The notes beneath the pieces are model-generated. The model was not told the DNA's origin. It was given only the letters and a program-made list of their open reading frames with translations, and did no database searches. Shown one piece after another: positions 14,581-30,593 of a stretch of 64,000 bases of DNA (its first letter is position 1; each line of letters begins with the position of its first letter). Both the position numbers and the translations under genes were made by a program. Source of the stretch: Syngnathus acus. Taxonomy: Eukaryota > Chordata > Actinopteri > Syngnathiformes > Syngnathidae. The stretch is taken from contig NC_051090.1 in assembly GCF_901709675.1 (NCBI RefSeq), forward strand, positions 5,785,842-5,849,841. The letters run 5' to 3'.

Positions 14581-15088
14581 CCAAATACACTTATATTCAA
14601 AGCTTTTTGTTCGGTTTCGTTTTGCCGCGGTAGGAACGTAAAGTTAATCCAAACCTCTTTTTTTTTTTTTTTTTATCTCCACAAGCAACATGACGACAAT
14701 TGAACAGTTTCCTCACAAGTTTTTCTAAGTAACTGAACCACCACTTCATGATAAGTTGCCATATGAAAAAGACAAGCTCCAACTAAAGAACAGTGACAAC
14801 TCAGATAGTACAGTAGATATTGTAAAACAAAAGTAGACTATGTATATATAGATATATATATATAGATAGATCATCTATTTGTACAGAGCAAAGAAAGACA
14901 CAGTAGTCATAGATCGCCTTTTCAGGAAACAAATATCTAGACTAAAGGAACTAGCTAAGAATCATTGTTAAGTTTGGACAAAAAAGCTCCACGCTCAGCA
15001 AGTAACGCAAAAGCCAACAAGCCAAACAAACAAAGCAAAATAAATAGATAAATAAAATTTGTTCAGTGATTTTTTTTCTTATTTTTTT

Positions 15089-15121
15089 ATATATATATAT
15101 ATATATATATAGATATATATA
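15089..15121. repeat. (TA)n microsatellite
   Basis: Alternating TA with one GA interruption within the putative 3'UTR. Confidence 0.92.
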
Positions 15122-15819
15122 GACTTTTTTTTTACACAACCCAAATGTGTTGATCTGGTTTTTCTGCAACAAAATAGTCTCACCAGACTATTTGGGCCAA
15201 CGATAAACAAATAAGCTCAATTCAATGCCAACATCAACAAAGTATTTTTCTTTTTTGAAACAACACATAGAACAACCAACTGGGATATTTAAGATATGTG
15301 AATAATGTGGTATAGCACCTACTGTTGATCGCTAAACAGAAGTTTGCACACAAATGCAGAGCAAAGAGAAACAATATCGCGTATGCGTTGGAAATGGATC
15401 GAGGTGCATATATGCGATTACCGATTACCCCGGATGGATCGAGAACAGGAAAAGAAGCGGACAAAGCGTCTTCTTGCTTTGGGCTCTGGACGATAAGGAT
15501 GGTTACCCTCTCCCTTCCCCTTGTGGGTATTGAATAATTACGCACTAGTACATGTGTGAAAAATTACCAAAATCACCCGCCTTGGTTTCCTTTTTCCTTC
15601 TAGAAAATGGCCGTCGCCAACGTGGCTTCCTCGGAAAACAACGAGCGCTGGGCCTAGAAAGTACCGCGGCGGAACGACAAGACAAGGTGGTGCCCCCCCC
15701 CTCCCCTCCCAGTTAGCCAGTCAAAATATTTTTCTCTTTTTTCAAATCCAGATTCTTGTAAAAATTTCTCAATAATTATTATTTTAATTATCATTTATAA
15801 AAATAGATTCTTCTTTCTA

Positions 15820-15825
15820 TTTATT
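15820..15825 (-). terminator. candidate proximal poly(A) signal AATAAA
   Basis: AATAAA reads on the minus strand about 830 nt after the elavl4 stop, followed by U-rich sequence. Use of it would produce a short 3'UTR that keeps the stem-loop and both G-rich runs' upstream context but drops the AU-rich cluster. Confidence 0.3.
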
Positions 15826-15951
15826 TGTAATCTTTTTTTTTCTAAACACATTTTTTTTTCCAAGCAAAGAGATCATCTCTTTGGCAACAGTGTTCTTTCT
15901 TTTTTTTTTTTTCTTAAATTACTTAATGTGTCATCAGGAAAGCTAACCCAT

Positions 15952-15977
15952 CCCCCCCACCCCCACACCCGCACCCC
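15952..15977 (-). promoter_or_regulatory. G-quadruplex-type run in the 3'UTR
   Basis: On the transcript strand four G tracts of 4, 3, 5 and 7 are separated by loops of 3, 3 and 1 nt, which satisfies the usual G-quadruplex rule. A second G-rich run (GGGAGGGGA followed by nine G) lies at 15,693-15,710. Confidence 0.45.
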
Positions 15978-16448
15978 ATCTCCCTGTGAAGAAAGACATG
16001 TTTTGTTTGCGATACAAAACAAAAACAATGTTAGAAAGTCTTGTTTTTTTTTTTTTTTTAGTACTACTATATCAGACTCGGCGGGAGTATGAAATCCCGT
16101 CTCGAATCATAAAGGGGACTTTTAAATATGACTATAAATGAATGAATGGGTCACCAATTGTTAAAAAAGAGCCCCCTCCCTGCAGTGACTGGGAGGTTCA
16201 GGATACTAACAACAGTGGGTCCGGATATACAAAAGAAACGCTAATCCTGAATCGAGACATTGGTCTAAAAAGGATATTCTCTTCTCTAAAATTGGAGGGG
16301 GTGGGGTGGGGGGTTGGGGGGTGCTACTGTTTACATAGGAGAGAAAACTCATTTTAGCAATCAGAACAAACAGAAAGAGTATACAACAAAGAGAACTTCC
16401 CAAAATGCATGAACATTTTCTTCATTTTTGTAATACTTAGGCAACGTT

Positions 16449-16479
16449 GGCTTATAGGTCCAAAGTTATGATATAAGCC
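16449..16479 (-). promoter_or_regulatory. 3'UTR stem-loop, perfect 8-bp inverted repeat
   Basis: On the transcript strand GGCTTATA (16,479-16,472) and TATAAGCC (16,456-16,449) are perfectly complementary around a 15-nt loop, about 180-210 nt after the stop codon. The flanking GTTGCCTAAGTATTA matches my memory of the mammalian HuD 3'UTR, where the same two arms also appear. This suggests a conserved RNA structure. Its binding partner is unknown to me. Confidence 0.6.
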
Positions 16480-16657
16480 ATTTTGAGTTCAATTGGGTTG
16501 GATGGTTGCTTTATGTTCCAGTTTTGCTGTGCTGGATGCCTGGAGGAGGGTGGTGGTCGTGACTGGAGGGGCTAAAGGGAGTGGTGGAGGTGAGGGGGTG
16601 GTGGTGGGGGCGGCCATTTCGGAGCCCGCGGGGCACCTGCTTCTACCTTGTTCGAGT

Positions 16658-20155
<3,498 letters not shown>

Positions 20156-20194
20156 CTCTTTACGCCATAGGCCATATTAAGCAAATTGTCCAGC
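20156..20194 (-). CDS. elavl4: elavl4 coding exon 6, 39-nt hinge microexon
   Basis: This 13-codon exon encodes (R)LDNLLNMAYGVK(R). It is too short for ORF searches and was found by looking for the known hinge peptide. The acceptor is good (ccttctctttacag) and the donor is AAGAG/GTAATT, with T at +5 instead of the preferred G, so it is probably weak. It enters and leaves in phase 2, so skipping it keeps the frame and joins the hinge directly to FSPITID. Hu hinge exons of this kind are alternatively spliced in vertebrates and affect nuclear export. U-rich tracts lie 68-190 nt downstream in the intron. Confidence 0.96.
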
Positions 20195-22635
20195 CTGTAA
20201 AGAGAAGGAGGGTTCTGGGGTTAATGGTGGGCAGATGGTTGACTTACTCAATGGAACTAATGTTGAGTCCTGTCGGAACTGCATGAGCCTTCCCACTCGA
20301 CAACACACAAAGCCATCACGAGTTAGCCCATTACACTGAGGAACCCCACCAGAAGAAGCTAGCATTGCTTAAAGATGCTTTGTAGAAACAAACACGAAGG
20401 CCGACAGACGTGGAGCTAGTAGAAGCGGCTAAGCTAGCCCTTTAGCTCAAACACTAATAGTTTGTGTCTGTTGCTTTTTGTGCCACCATGTTAATTGTTG
20501 TCGACTCTTCAAAATGGGATGTCAGTAAAAATAGTTAGAATGGTCTGGTCTGGTATTTGAATGATGGTGAGTGAGCCATGATGATTTTAAGCAACAAAAA
20601 CACGAGTTAATGTCAAATATGTCATGAACATCAGGTTTAGGGAGCACTAACAGAGACCTATTTGTTTAGCGATTGATTAATGTGAAGGGCTACCAGCGAG
20701 ATACAAACTTATGAGGTATCAAGCATTTTTTTAAATATTAGACATGGCTTGGGCTTGAGCACAAAAACACCCAATAAGTGAGCTTGTAGCTAATAACAAA
20801 GCATAGGTCCCTTTCCCAAATCTCAGAATAGACAAATTCCAAAACGCGAATATACAAGGGTGTATTTTTAAAGTGTGGACTAAAAGCTTTGCAGTTTGTG
20901 TGTCTATTCATGTCTCCCTCTAGAGACCATCAGTGTGTATGTGTGTGAGTGAGGGGGATTAAAAAACCTGTGGGCTGTGTAAAATGGTGGCCCTCTTGGA
21001 TGGATGCAGTCTGCTTGGTGACTCAATGACCTTCATTCCTCACTTGCTCCGAGCCTGTCTCATGTCTTATTAACTCCGAGAGCCTAATGGACAGGGGCCA
21101 TGGCTTATTGAGCAACAGCTGGCTAGAGACGCCTCGTTCCTCTCGAAAACACTAAACTTAACCTGGCGAAAAGGGTCCGTCTACTTTAGGGTAGTGGTGG
21201 CACACTCTTAATTACTCCTTCCAAGGACATTAAATTGTCATTCCCGTTTGGATTATAAAAAAAAAAAAGCCTTCCAATGGAAAACCACTTGGAATAGTGT
21301 AAGCTAGCAAGGCTAACCGCTACTCTCATCCACAACCATTTCTATGAACTCATCTGAACCAAAACAGATGTAGAAAGATTTTGCAGCCTTGTTAGCGAGA
21401 CATTTTGCAGCAGAGTTTAAAATTGTCTCGAAATAATCCCGATTGGAAAATGAGGTGCTAAAAACGCGTGATTAGCAACTAGCTTATTAAATTCGACTTG
21501 TTGACTGGTCAACTAAGCTCAAAAGTATTATTATGATGATTCACTTCGTAATTCACATTGTAGGCCAGTTAAAAAATATGAATGCATCCATTAGAATTGA
21601 ATTAGCCGTAATTAGCAAATGACATAGTAAGAGAATGAGTGTGTGTAAATGAGGAAATTGGCAAGAACGCTCAGAGAGAGAGCTTGAGGGCCAAGAACGA
21701 GAAGACATCTGCCGGCCGCTGGGCCACAGGGCCACAACGCAACAACCTGCTGCTAACACTCTCACACAAACACACAATAGTCACACATACCCACCATGCA
21801 AATGCTCAGTTTTCTTTATTTACGCTGCCTCTCTAACCCAAACAATAGGACCTTTGTTTTCCCTCTCAATGCGGCGTTAAAGGAAGAATAAGCATGTTTT
21901 GTTTTTTCTTATTGAAACAAAAATCTGTTCTACTATAATTGGTTCCTGCCCTGGATATAATAAGGGTAATTTGCTAATTAGCGCCATTTGTTAAGGGCCA
22001 AAAATGGGAAACGAGCTGGGCTGTAGGGCTCGGTGTATTATGCTCAAGTCGATTACGGCTGCTGCTTGGAATGGGACCGTGCCGACACAATTGTGCCACG
22101 TTCCAAAAAGTCCAGCATTGTCCACAAATGACATCATGCAACATCTAAGAACCACAATTAATTTACACGTTGACCCTGGAACATTTTTTTTTTACACTTT
22201 GCCATCTCCTAAGAAATATAAACCCGCCTTTTTTTGCAATGTTGTCCTCACAAGCACTGCATAAGAAGAAGGAGCAAATATATACACTTTAAGTCAGTTT
22301 TCAACTTTCAGAGTGTCGCGTGGCGAAGTGGGGAGCACAGGGACACAGCGAGGAAGTGTCCTGTGGTTGTGAGTTGTGATGAGAAGCGACAGCTCTCCTG
22401 CCGAGTCTGTAAATTGGCTTGGCGTATCACAGACACACAGCCACGCTACATCGCTCAGGTGTCACACCAGGAAAGCGCCACTGCAAGAAAAATACCTTCC
22501 CGACTTTGACGGAGAATAAACAGCAATACCGGCTTAGTGTTATTGAAAGAGAGAGGAATTTGTACGAGTGTGCGTTTTGTGAAAATCCCCAAAACATTCC
22601 GAGTTGTATTGGATGATGGAAAACATCTCTTGTTT

Positions 22636-22659
22636 TGTGTGTGTGTGTGTGTGTGTGTG
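22636..22659. repeat. (GT)n microsatellite
   Basis: About 12 perfect GT units in intron 5. Confidence 0.95.
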
Positions 22660-23082
22660 GTGAGATGAAATAGAAAGTGTAGCCAACGAGCTTACTAATA
22701 CTTCCAGGAGTATTTTACACCACATTGAAAATAAAAATGACCTGGTAGAACACATACAGTGTATGATATCAAATGAAGTGTAGGGATGACGGCGCTGGGC
22801 AACAATGCACTGTCAGCTTTTTATTTGTTTTCAAAAGATTTTCGAAATTAAATCCGCAAAACCTGCACATTTCTACCCTTGCCAAGAAGTTGATGCTTTT
22901 GTTGTGGTTTGTTTGGTTGTTAGCAGGATTATGCAAAACTTAGCTGTAAGTATTTTGGGGATTTTTTTTTTTCTTTTACCTCCCTCCCACTGATTTCTAA
23001 ATGATCTTTCAAAAAATATGCAATGGCAATGTTGTGGCAGCCACTTATGCAGCCAAAACAACCAATGAAACGTGCCTCATAA

Positions 23083-23185
23083 CCACTGGCGGCGCTAGAA
23101 GGGGGGACATGGGGCACTGCATCCCACCCACCAGATATATGCTTGCCCCCCCCCTCAGAAAAAAAATCCTCGCTCTGCCATTGCT
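23083..23185. mobile_element. short element with imperfect inverted ends
   Basis: The left end CCACTGGCGGCGCTAGAA resembles the reverse complement of the right end (AGCAATGGCAGAGCGAGGA). The right end recurs at 24,532-24,554 as AATCCTAGCTCCGCCATTG. This suggests fragments of one DNA-transposon family. No clear target duplication was seen. Confidence 0.45.
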
Positions 23186-24531
23186 CAAAAGTGAGCCATC
23201 GTCTAGTTGCAGTTTTCCCAAATTCACAAATTGTCATTTTTACCTAACCTATTGTCAGCTATTCACTGAAAATATACTTTTTTAAATGTCTGTAATGCCA
23301 CAAGATGGTGCCAAAGCCATGCTTATAGGAGTAATTAGATGTTGAAGTGATACAACTCGACTGACACTAGCATCTTTATGTGGTGGGAGGAGCTAAATTT
23401 AGCCTGGGTCGTAAGTAGCGGTTACGATGTATATATAATTTTTCTAAATCAAATCTGGAAACTATTTGAAGAATTGTGTACCAAAAATGATTTGGAATCT
23501 GATTCAAGTGTTTCGGGACCATATGTTGCCGTTTTTTTTTCCCCACTATACACAGAAGGGTTCTGTCCTAATCCCTTGCAAACGTTTACTGCATTGCTGC
23601 TTTAGGCCACACCTCCTTTTTTTAATTTGTATTGGAGACAAGTGCATGCAACAAAGTAGAAAGCTACTTTGTTCTTATGAGCCAAGTCTCAAAAACCTTG
23701 GATTATGAAGGTAATATTTTGAGCGGATGACTGACAATAAAAATATATTTTCACTCAACCAAGTGTTTTAGGAAAAATAAAGCTTTTTTTCCCCTCTCTC
23801 TCGAAAAATCGCTTTACCTTTTTATTGCACAGCAACGATCTGTGCGGATAAAGTGTTTTTATGGCCATGGAGAACAAATGTGATTCATTTTTTTTCTTTT
23901 ACCACTAACTACATTTATAAACAAATGCATTCTTGCCCAGGGATGCAGGAAAGTGCTGGCAAAATGGAAGTGTGATGAAATCAAGGGAAACACAAATGTG
24001 AATGACAGAACCCCACAGTCTCGCATGAAAAGTTCCTCTCTGATGTTGCAAGTTCTCGCAGGGCTTGATTTAGTGGCAACTGTAGCAAGTGCAAAGTTCA
24101 CTTCTGTTTGTCTTCTCAAGGCCATACAGTTGCTAGGATAAATTTTGACAAGAAAAATGATAGCTGATGCCTGAGTCAAAGGTCGTGCTATGGCTTGTGC
24201 TCAATGCTTAAAATAATTTTCTTGGTGGTTTAGATGTTAAGAAGGAAACATGTTGCCTGAGCAGTAGAGCGCTTTCCTTCCAAAACATTCAACCTGTTGG
24301 ACTGTAGTTTTTTTTTTTTTTTTTCTCCATTCATGGGTAGCATCGTGGTTTCATTTCAATGTCTCTGACCGACAAAATATATTTAGATAATTGACTTTGG
24401 ATATTTTCAGATTTTTGGGGACTTCTTTTCAACATTTCCACCCATAGGGAACATATAGGAAATCTTTGGTATTTGTAAAAATGTTTTTTGTCTGTTTCGT
24501 GGACACCCTGAGATCCCCCCCTCCCTCAAGG

Positions 24532-24554
24532 AAAAAATCCTAGCTCCGCCATTG
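24532..24554. mobile_element. solo terminal fragment of the 23.1-kb element
   Basis: It shares AAAAAATCCT-GCT-GCCATTG with the right end of the element at 23,083-23,185, with two differences. Like that copy it follows a C-rich run. Confidence 0.4.
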
Positions 24555-24743
24555 TTACAAACCAACTGCTTGGGCCCAGCAAAACAGAACTAGAAATGTG
24601 ACCCTTACATTTACGACACACAAGGAATAAAAAAAAATCAAACGTGCCATTAATGAGTCGTATCGTTACTTCCAAACAGCTAAAACCCAAAATGAGACTA
24701 GCCCCTACTAACGGACTCACGTCACTCCCATTCTTAGTACTCA

Positions 24744-24986
<243 letters not shown>

Positions 24987-25456
24987 TCACAAACAAACAA
25001 AGGCCTCTTTTACTTCTCCAGGTTTGCAAGAGTCACTTGAGTCACCGCACGCAGACACACACAACATTCAAACATTGTTTGTTGTGACGTTTGACTTTCT
25101 TCCTTGGCGATTTCTTACGTAATCTAAAATATCTTTTGTTTGTGCCGAAGTGTGCACGGAATGACCAATTCATTTCGTACTAATTAGATCTAACGAGACA
25201 ACAGCATCAACAAATCTAACTTTAGCAAGCTACTAATGCTCTATTTTAATTGACACAATCCGAGGTATTTATTCCAATGTTTGTTTTTGCTGTTGTAATT
25301 TTCTCAGATTTAAAACTCCCACGTACAGCACACGTAGCTAATAAAGTTTTTGAACACTCCTCCAATAATCAAAACTGAGCGTTATAATCTTTGTAAAGAT
25401 GTTGGATCTCATTAGATTGTGTACCTAAATTGTCCAGTGAGTGCATACAGTATACA

Positions 25457-25479
25457 TGTGTGTGTGTGTGTGTGTGTGT
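25457..25479. repeat. (TG)n microsatellite
   Basis: About 11 perfect TG units in intron 4. Confidence 0.95.
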
Positions 25480-28035
25480 ACATGCATTGCAATCTATTAA
25501 TGGATGCTGCGCCTTGTTTTAATGAGGCTGTCTCGATGGCCCAGAGGGTGCTGGCTCAGTGACAGCAACATGGTGCCAAGGAGACTATTTACATAATAGT
25601 GTGTGTGCACGCGGGTATGTCTGTGTGACGGCGAGCGAATAAAGGCAAGGTTGTGAGATGGGGGAGGGATTTTGCGTTTGAGCATCATTGTGTGCAGTCT
25701 GTCTTTCTCACACACAAAAGGCCCACCTTATTGTTATTCCACATTTTTGTACATGCCATCCCTCCTTTTCTTTCTCTTTTTTTTGGTTAATATTTGAGTT
25801 CATGTTGGCTTCCTCGCACGCTGCTTGCGCTCCAGAATTCAGAAGCAACCCCAAACACCTTGCTTGGCCTTTTCTTGTTTGCTTCTCTCCAGGACGCTGA
25901 CACTACAAAGTTATTTACTTTCCAGGCAAAAATTTAGAAGTGTACTTTAGGTCAAATATTGTTTTTTGTTTTTGTTTTGTAGGCAGATAAAAGAAGCAAA
26001 TTACATATTTCTTCTTTAAAAAAAAAAAAAGTTTTCAGGACTAGAGTTTACCAATACTTCAGTATTGGAACTGAACGCACACCGAAAAATATATTCAAAT
26101 ATATTTTAAAAAGAGTTTGTGTTGACATGACCTGATTTTTATTTTACAAATAATTTAGTAGTCCGTGTATGCTTTTTTCATTTCAGAACCTAGCAGCATC
26201 GCCTGAGATAAAATATGACCCAATTAAGAGTAAACAGTGCATATTAGAGACCTCACACCGCTATGAAAACAAATTTTAGTTTTAATACTCTATTGATTCA
26301 GTAAAAACCTTCACCCACTAGCTCTTAGAATTAGCATTTGTCTCTTTGACAAAAGTCAGAGTATTTACATTTTCCTTCGCCACCGCATAATCGTATTGAC
26401 CTCCTTTTAGTGATTACCCCCCCACACCCCTCTTATGTGTCCCCTGATGATTTTTCACAATTTCCTTTTTTTTTTTTACTTACTCTTGTTCAAGCACACA
26501 AGCGGTACATTTTAATTAGCTTGTCTGAAGTAGAAAAATAAAAATTCAATCAGGATCCAAAGAGTGCAAAACAAATTTTTCCCTTCACTGCCTCTGCCAG
26601 TGATGTTCTTCAATCTATTTGTCAACAGGAACTAAAACTCCTGAATGTCCATGATTGTAGATATTTTAAATAAATTATCTTAAATCCATTCAACATCTTC
26701 ATAAGACAGAGAGAGGACTGAGGTCAAACAATTCTGTGCAACGTGAGACCTTCCTGTTGTACTTCATTAAATGTCACTGGCCAGCAGGTCAATGTGACTT
26801 TGTGGAAGAAACATGTTCTCTAATGGAAGCTCCCAAAGATGTCCATACCTGAACAAGAACATCTTTTTTAGCCACACACAAAAAAAAAAAGGGGAAATAT
26901 GTATATGGTGCATAATGTATGTTAAGAGTTGGTCATGATACATTACATCGACTAAAATATTCAGAGTGCTATTTAGTACATGCAAATGTGCACGCTTTTT
27001 GCCTTTGGATTTTCTCTGCCTGTGATCAGTTGAGTGAAGCACGACATTTTGTTATTTCTTGGTAATGGAAGTGAAATTGTATTTATTTATTTTAGAAAAG
27101 TGAAGTACCGTGTTAACAAAATTATGAGCCTTTTCTCGTGAGATTTTAGTATGATTTTATATTTAAATTTAGAGAATTTAATTTAATTTTAAATTTAATT
27201 TTAAATTATATTTAAATTTAGAAAATCTAAATTATTCATTTTGCAGGAACAAAGTCCAGTTGAAATGAAAATAGATTGGTGCCTTGCGATACAAGATTAA
27301 TTTATCGTGGCCCCCCCAAAAAAAGTAAACTGACTCAATCAACCACATTAATATTCATTTTAACTAATTAAGCTGAAATTTCTGTCTATATGTGTTGCTC
27401 CACCAGTTGTGTTCAAATATCCGTGACTTAAATGAATATAACATGCAAAACCGATGCTACTTGTTTGACTATGGCGTGTTTTTCTTGGCTTTTTCTTATC
27501 TTCGTAGTGTTTGTAAACACGCAATATCCAATTCTCTATCTTTGACAGTAAGCTCCAACGTGGAGAGGCAAGAAGCACCTTTTTTTTTTTGCAGCATTGG
27601 ACACCGCCCTAAATTAATGATGTTGTTTTCATTGGGACATTTTTAAAAAATCAATATTAATTTGTTAGACCTCATTTAAATCATTTAAACTCTACCACAC
27701 ACATTGGATAGAGGAGGACTAAAATGAGCAGCCGGTCTCGTGTGTCCAGCCTAATGACTGTCCTTTCAACTAGCCCCGGAAGCCTTGGCTACTTATCACC
27801 CACCTGACAGCCACAGAGCCAACATTAGAGCACAATGTACTTACTTTAGCTACTGCAATCTGTCTCTTTCTCACTGCGCTCTTGCTTCTTTTCACCCTCC
27901 ATTTTTTTTTTTTTTTTAACTCTACCTCTCCTCCACGGTAATCAACAGAGGCTTATGTAACTCGCTACCTGTGCTTATCTCTCTCTAACACACACTGACA
28001 GGCGCATTGCCTGCTTTACTAATAACACGCTAGCT

Positions 28036-28202
28036 CAATCGAGGGGGAGGGAGGAACAGAAGGAGGAAGGTTGGAGGACAGAAGCCAGTGTTTGAGGTGG
28101 AGATGGGCGAGGCGGGGGAGGGAGGGAGGGAGGACCGGGAGGGAAACGAGGAGCATGGAGGAAAATGGCAAAAGGAGAGAAGGTGATGGAGGATGTTGGG
28201 AG
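28036..28202. repeat. polypurine tract with G-quadruplex motif
   Basis: The plus strand is almost purely G and A for about 165 bp. Four G tracts separated by single A residues lie at 28,114-28,130. On the elavl4 transcript strand this is a C/U-rich intronic tract. Confidence 0.8.
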
Positions 28203-28344
28203 GTGACATTAAAAGGATGATGATAAAAGGACACGATACTATTCCTGCTCACTGTGACCCAAACAAATCTACTCTTTCTCGAAAATCCAGCACAGGTTAA
28301 GAGCAAATTTGATTCAGAGATGGCGTCATGTGTCAACACTTTTT

Positions 28345-28695
28345 TGATGCAGATTTAATTTATTTTTTCCAAGCACACCAGGTTTTTCCTATACTTTCAT
28401 TTTATATTGTAATACATCTCTTACATTTAACAAATGTTGCCAATAAGCAGAATTGATCGAGCTCATTGCCAATTCTTTGTCCACGTGCATTGCAAACACA
28501 TTAAAAATTGTTGCGTAATGTGATGCTGATTTCTTTTTTCCCAAGCACACCAGATTTGTGACATATTTTCATTTTGTATTGTAATATATCTTTTACATTT
28601 AACAAATGTTGCCAATAAGCAGAATTGATTAAGCTCATTGCCAATTCTTTGTCCACGTGCATCACAAGCACGTTAAAAATTGTTGCGTAATGTGC
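28345..28695. repeat. tandem duplication, two copies of about 176 bp
   Basis: Copy 1 (28,345-28,520) and copy 2 (28,521-28,695) share TTTAACAAATGTTGCCAATA and TTGTCCACGTGCAT and end in GTTGCGTAATGTG. Identity is high, with scattered substitutions. Confidence 0.9.
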
Positions 28696-29980
28696 CAACT
28701 ACATCAAATGCGTTATGGCAGATGCAGAGATAATTCTTGGGGTTCTTTAATTAGAGCTGCGGGGGTCGGGGAGGTGGTGAGCAATGTCCTTGTTTTCAGT
28801 AACATTAGAGTACCGAGCTACAGATGGCATTTGAAAAAGTAGCCAGGGAAGAGAAGCGCAGACTTTGAAGAGCTGAGGTGCCCCGTGCTTTAGCCTCTGT
28901 CAGAGCGACGCTTCAACCATCTGTCTGCTTGCATGTCTTCGTACATGCGAGATCTGCGTGTGGGCATGTGGGTGCGAATATGCGGTATGCCTTGGCCACC
29001 ACAGGACTTGTGAGCTTTCTTAAGATAATAAAAAAGCCACTTAAGGCAAAAATGCAGCAAGTCAAGGCTGAAGACATTGCACCAGGAGGCTTTTCAGTTG
29101 TAATTACTTTACCGAATAATTACCAAGAAACATTTGTTTCAATAAGTACTTTTTTTTTTTTTTTTTGAAATATATGCCAGAGATATACTTTCGTCTGAAT
29201 AATTGCACCGAAAGGGCTGAATACATGTTTTGCAGTCCTTGCACGTTTTGCTGCAGTTATTTTGCTTGTTTTCGGAAGCTTTAAAACACTTGAGCAGCAG
29301 AAGCGGCATTATCTAAATCATAATGTATTGCTATTTTGATCAGGAACAATGCTCCCATCCATCCAAGTTAAGCTGAATACCAGCTAATTATTCATTCAGC
29401 GAGCAAAACGCACTCGTCGGTTGGGCACACAGGCAATCACCATCATCTCGAGTTGTGTTGTGTTTGCAAGTTGTTACCATGGAGATCTTTAGCAGCACGA
29501 CCAAGCTTCCCACAGTGATCAGCACTTTAGTTTCACATTGATTTGAGTGGACCGAGACGACGGATCTAATGTTTTTGCAATCACTGATAAGTAAGCATTG
29601 ACCTCTGTTCACATGCAGGCCTTATCAAAATATTGATCAAAAGCCGTCACAAGGTTTGGACACCTTCCCTCGGGGCTCAAAGCAAATGCAGGAGAAGGGA
29701 AATACATGGAGTAAGACATTGGAAGGGAAAACAGAGGATGGAAAAGTGACAATCCTTGACAGTCTCTGCGGGGCATTTGGCAATTTTTGGGGGTTTGCTT
29801 CCAGCTATACCAGATTATGTATTATGCTAATGGTTCTGTTGCTAGAGAATCACTGGCGCTCAGTGAGCGGCCCATGCACTGATGCAAGTGTTATCTCTGT
29901 CTGTGTATGGCTAGAAATCCTATTTTAGATTTCATCCAATATTAATAAAATATTACCTGAGCGTTCTCTCATTTCCCACT

Positions 29981-30220
29981 GGTGTCCCACAGGGCTGTGT
30001 CTCAGAGCTACTTCTTTTTACGAGATTCCACCACCGTGCAACATTTTCCATAAGGTCACCATCCATTTTCTCTGCTATGTGGATGACAGCCAATTCCAAC
30101 TCCCCACCAAATTTAAAACAACTCTTCCATTCTTCTTCCTTCCTTAAGGACTGCTTGTCTGAACTTTACGGTTCTCCTTTCCTCAAACTGAAGAGTGACA
30201 AGACTAAAGTTCTTCCACAT
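29981..30220 (+). pseudogene. decayed LINE reverse transcriptase fragment
   Basis: Translated in shifting frames the region shows GVPQGCV (29,981-30,001), then a YVDDSQ box (around 30,076-30,093, equivalent to the Y-x-D-D catalytic motif) and LKSDKTKVL (about 30,184-30,214). This is the usual order in non-LTR (L2- or Rex-like) reverse transcriptases of fish. Frameshifts and a large missing segment between motifs show it is dead. Confidence 0.65.
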
Positions 30221-30569
30221 TTTCAGCTTTGTGAGCAATTTATACTTTATTTCGAAATTCATACATCACCACATATGCGAAGGTTGCAATGACAATGCAT
30301 GGGAAGTTCTAACGTTTGTCTTATTCTTATTTAATATTGTGGTTGCTTACAAGAGCGTTTTAATTTGCAGAACATTTCTTGCCTGATGCTTTGTGTCTGT
30401 GCTTGGCAGAGAGGAAATAGTACTGCAGCATTACTCTTGGGGACACTCTTAAATCCTCCATGTTTTTAATCACCACCATCTCCTTCCGTCTAATTAATCA
30501 TTAACATTTCTCCTGCTGATCCTTAACCTTCTGGGGACACCTTCAGGTACATCCCTGGTGTGTGCTAGC

Positions 30570-30593
30570 GTGTGTGTGTGTGTGTGTGTGTGT
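30570..30593. repeat. (GT)n microsatellite
   Basis: About 12 perfect GT units in intron 4. Confidence 0.95.

Larger units (their letters stand above)
12160..16657 (-). other. elavl4: probable elavl4 3' untranslated region, distal end uncertain
   Basis: No coding sequence is seen below the stop. The proximal part is supported by a stretch at about 16,430-16,480 (minus-strand core GTTGCCTAAGTATTA) that I recall from the mammalian HuD 3'UTR. AUUUA clusters at 14,481-14,580 and 15,041-15,053, G-rich runs at 15,693-15,710 and 15,952-15,977, and AT repeats are consistent with a long regulated neuronal 3'UTR. Candidate AATAAA hexamers on the minus strand are at 15,820-15,825, 13,272-13,277 and 12,188-12,193. 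The last was used for the boundary, and a shorter 3'UTR is quite possible. From 12,963 to about 13,285 it contains decayed tandem repeats, which weakens the case that the distal part is functional mRNA. Confidence 0.5.
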
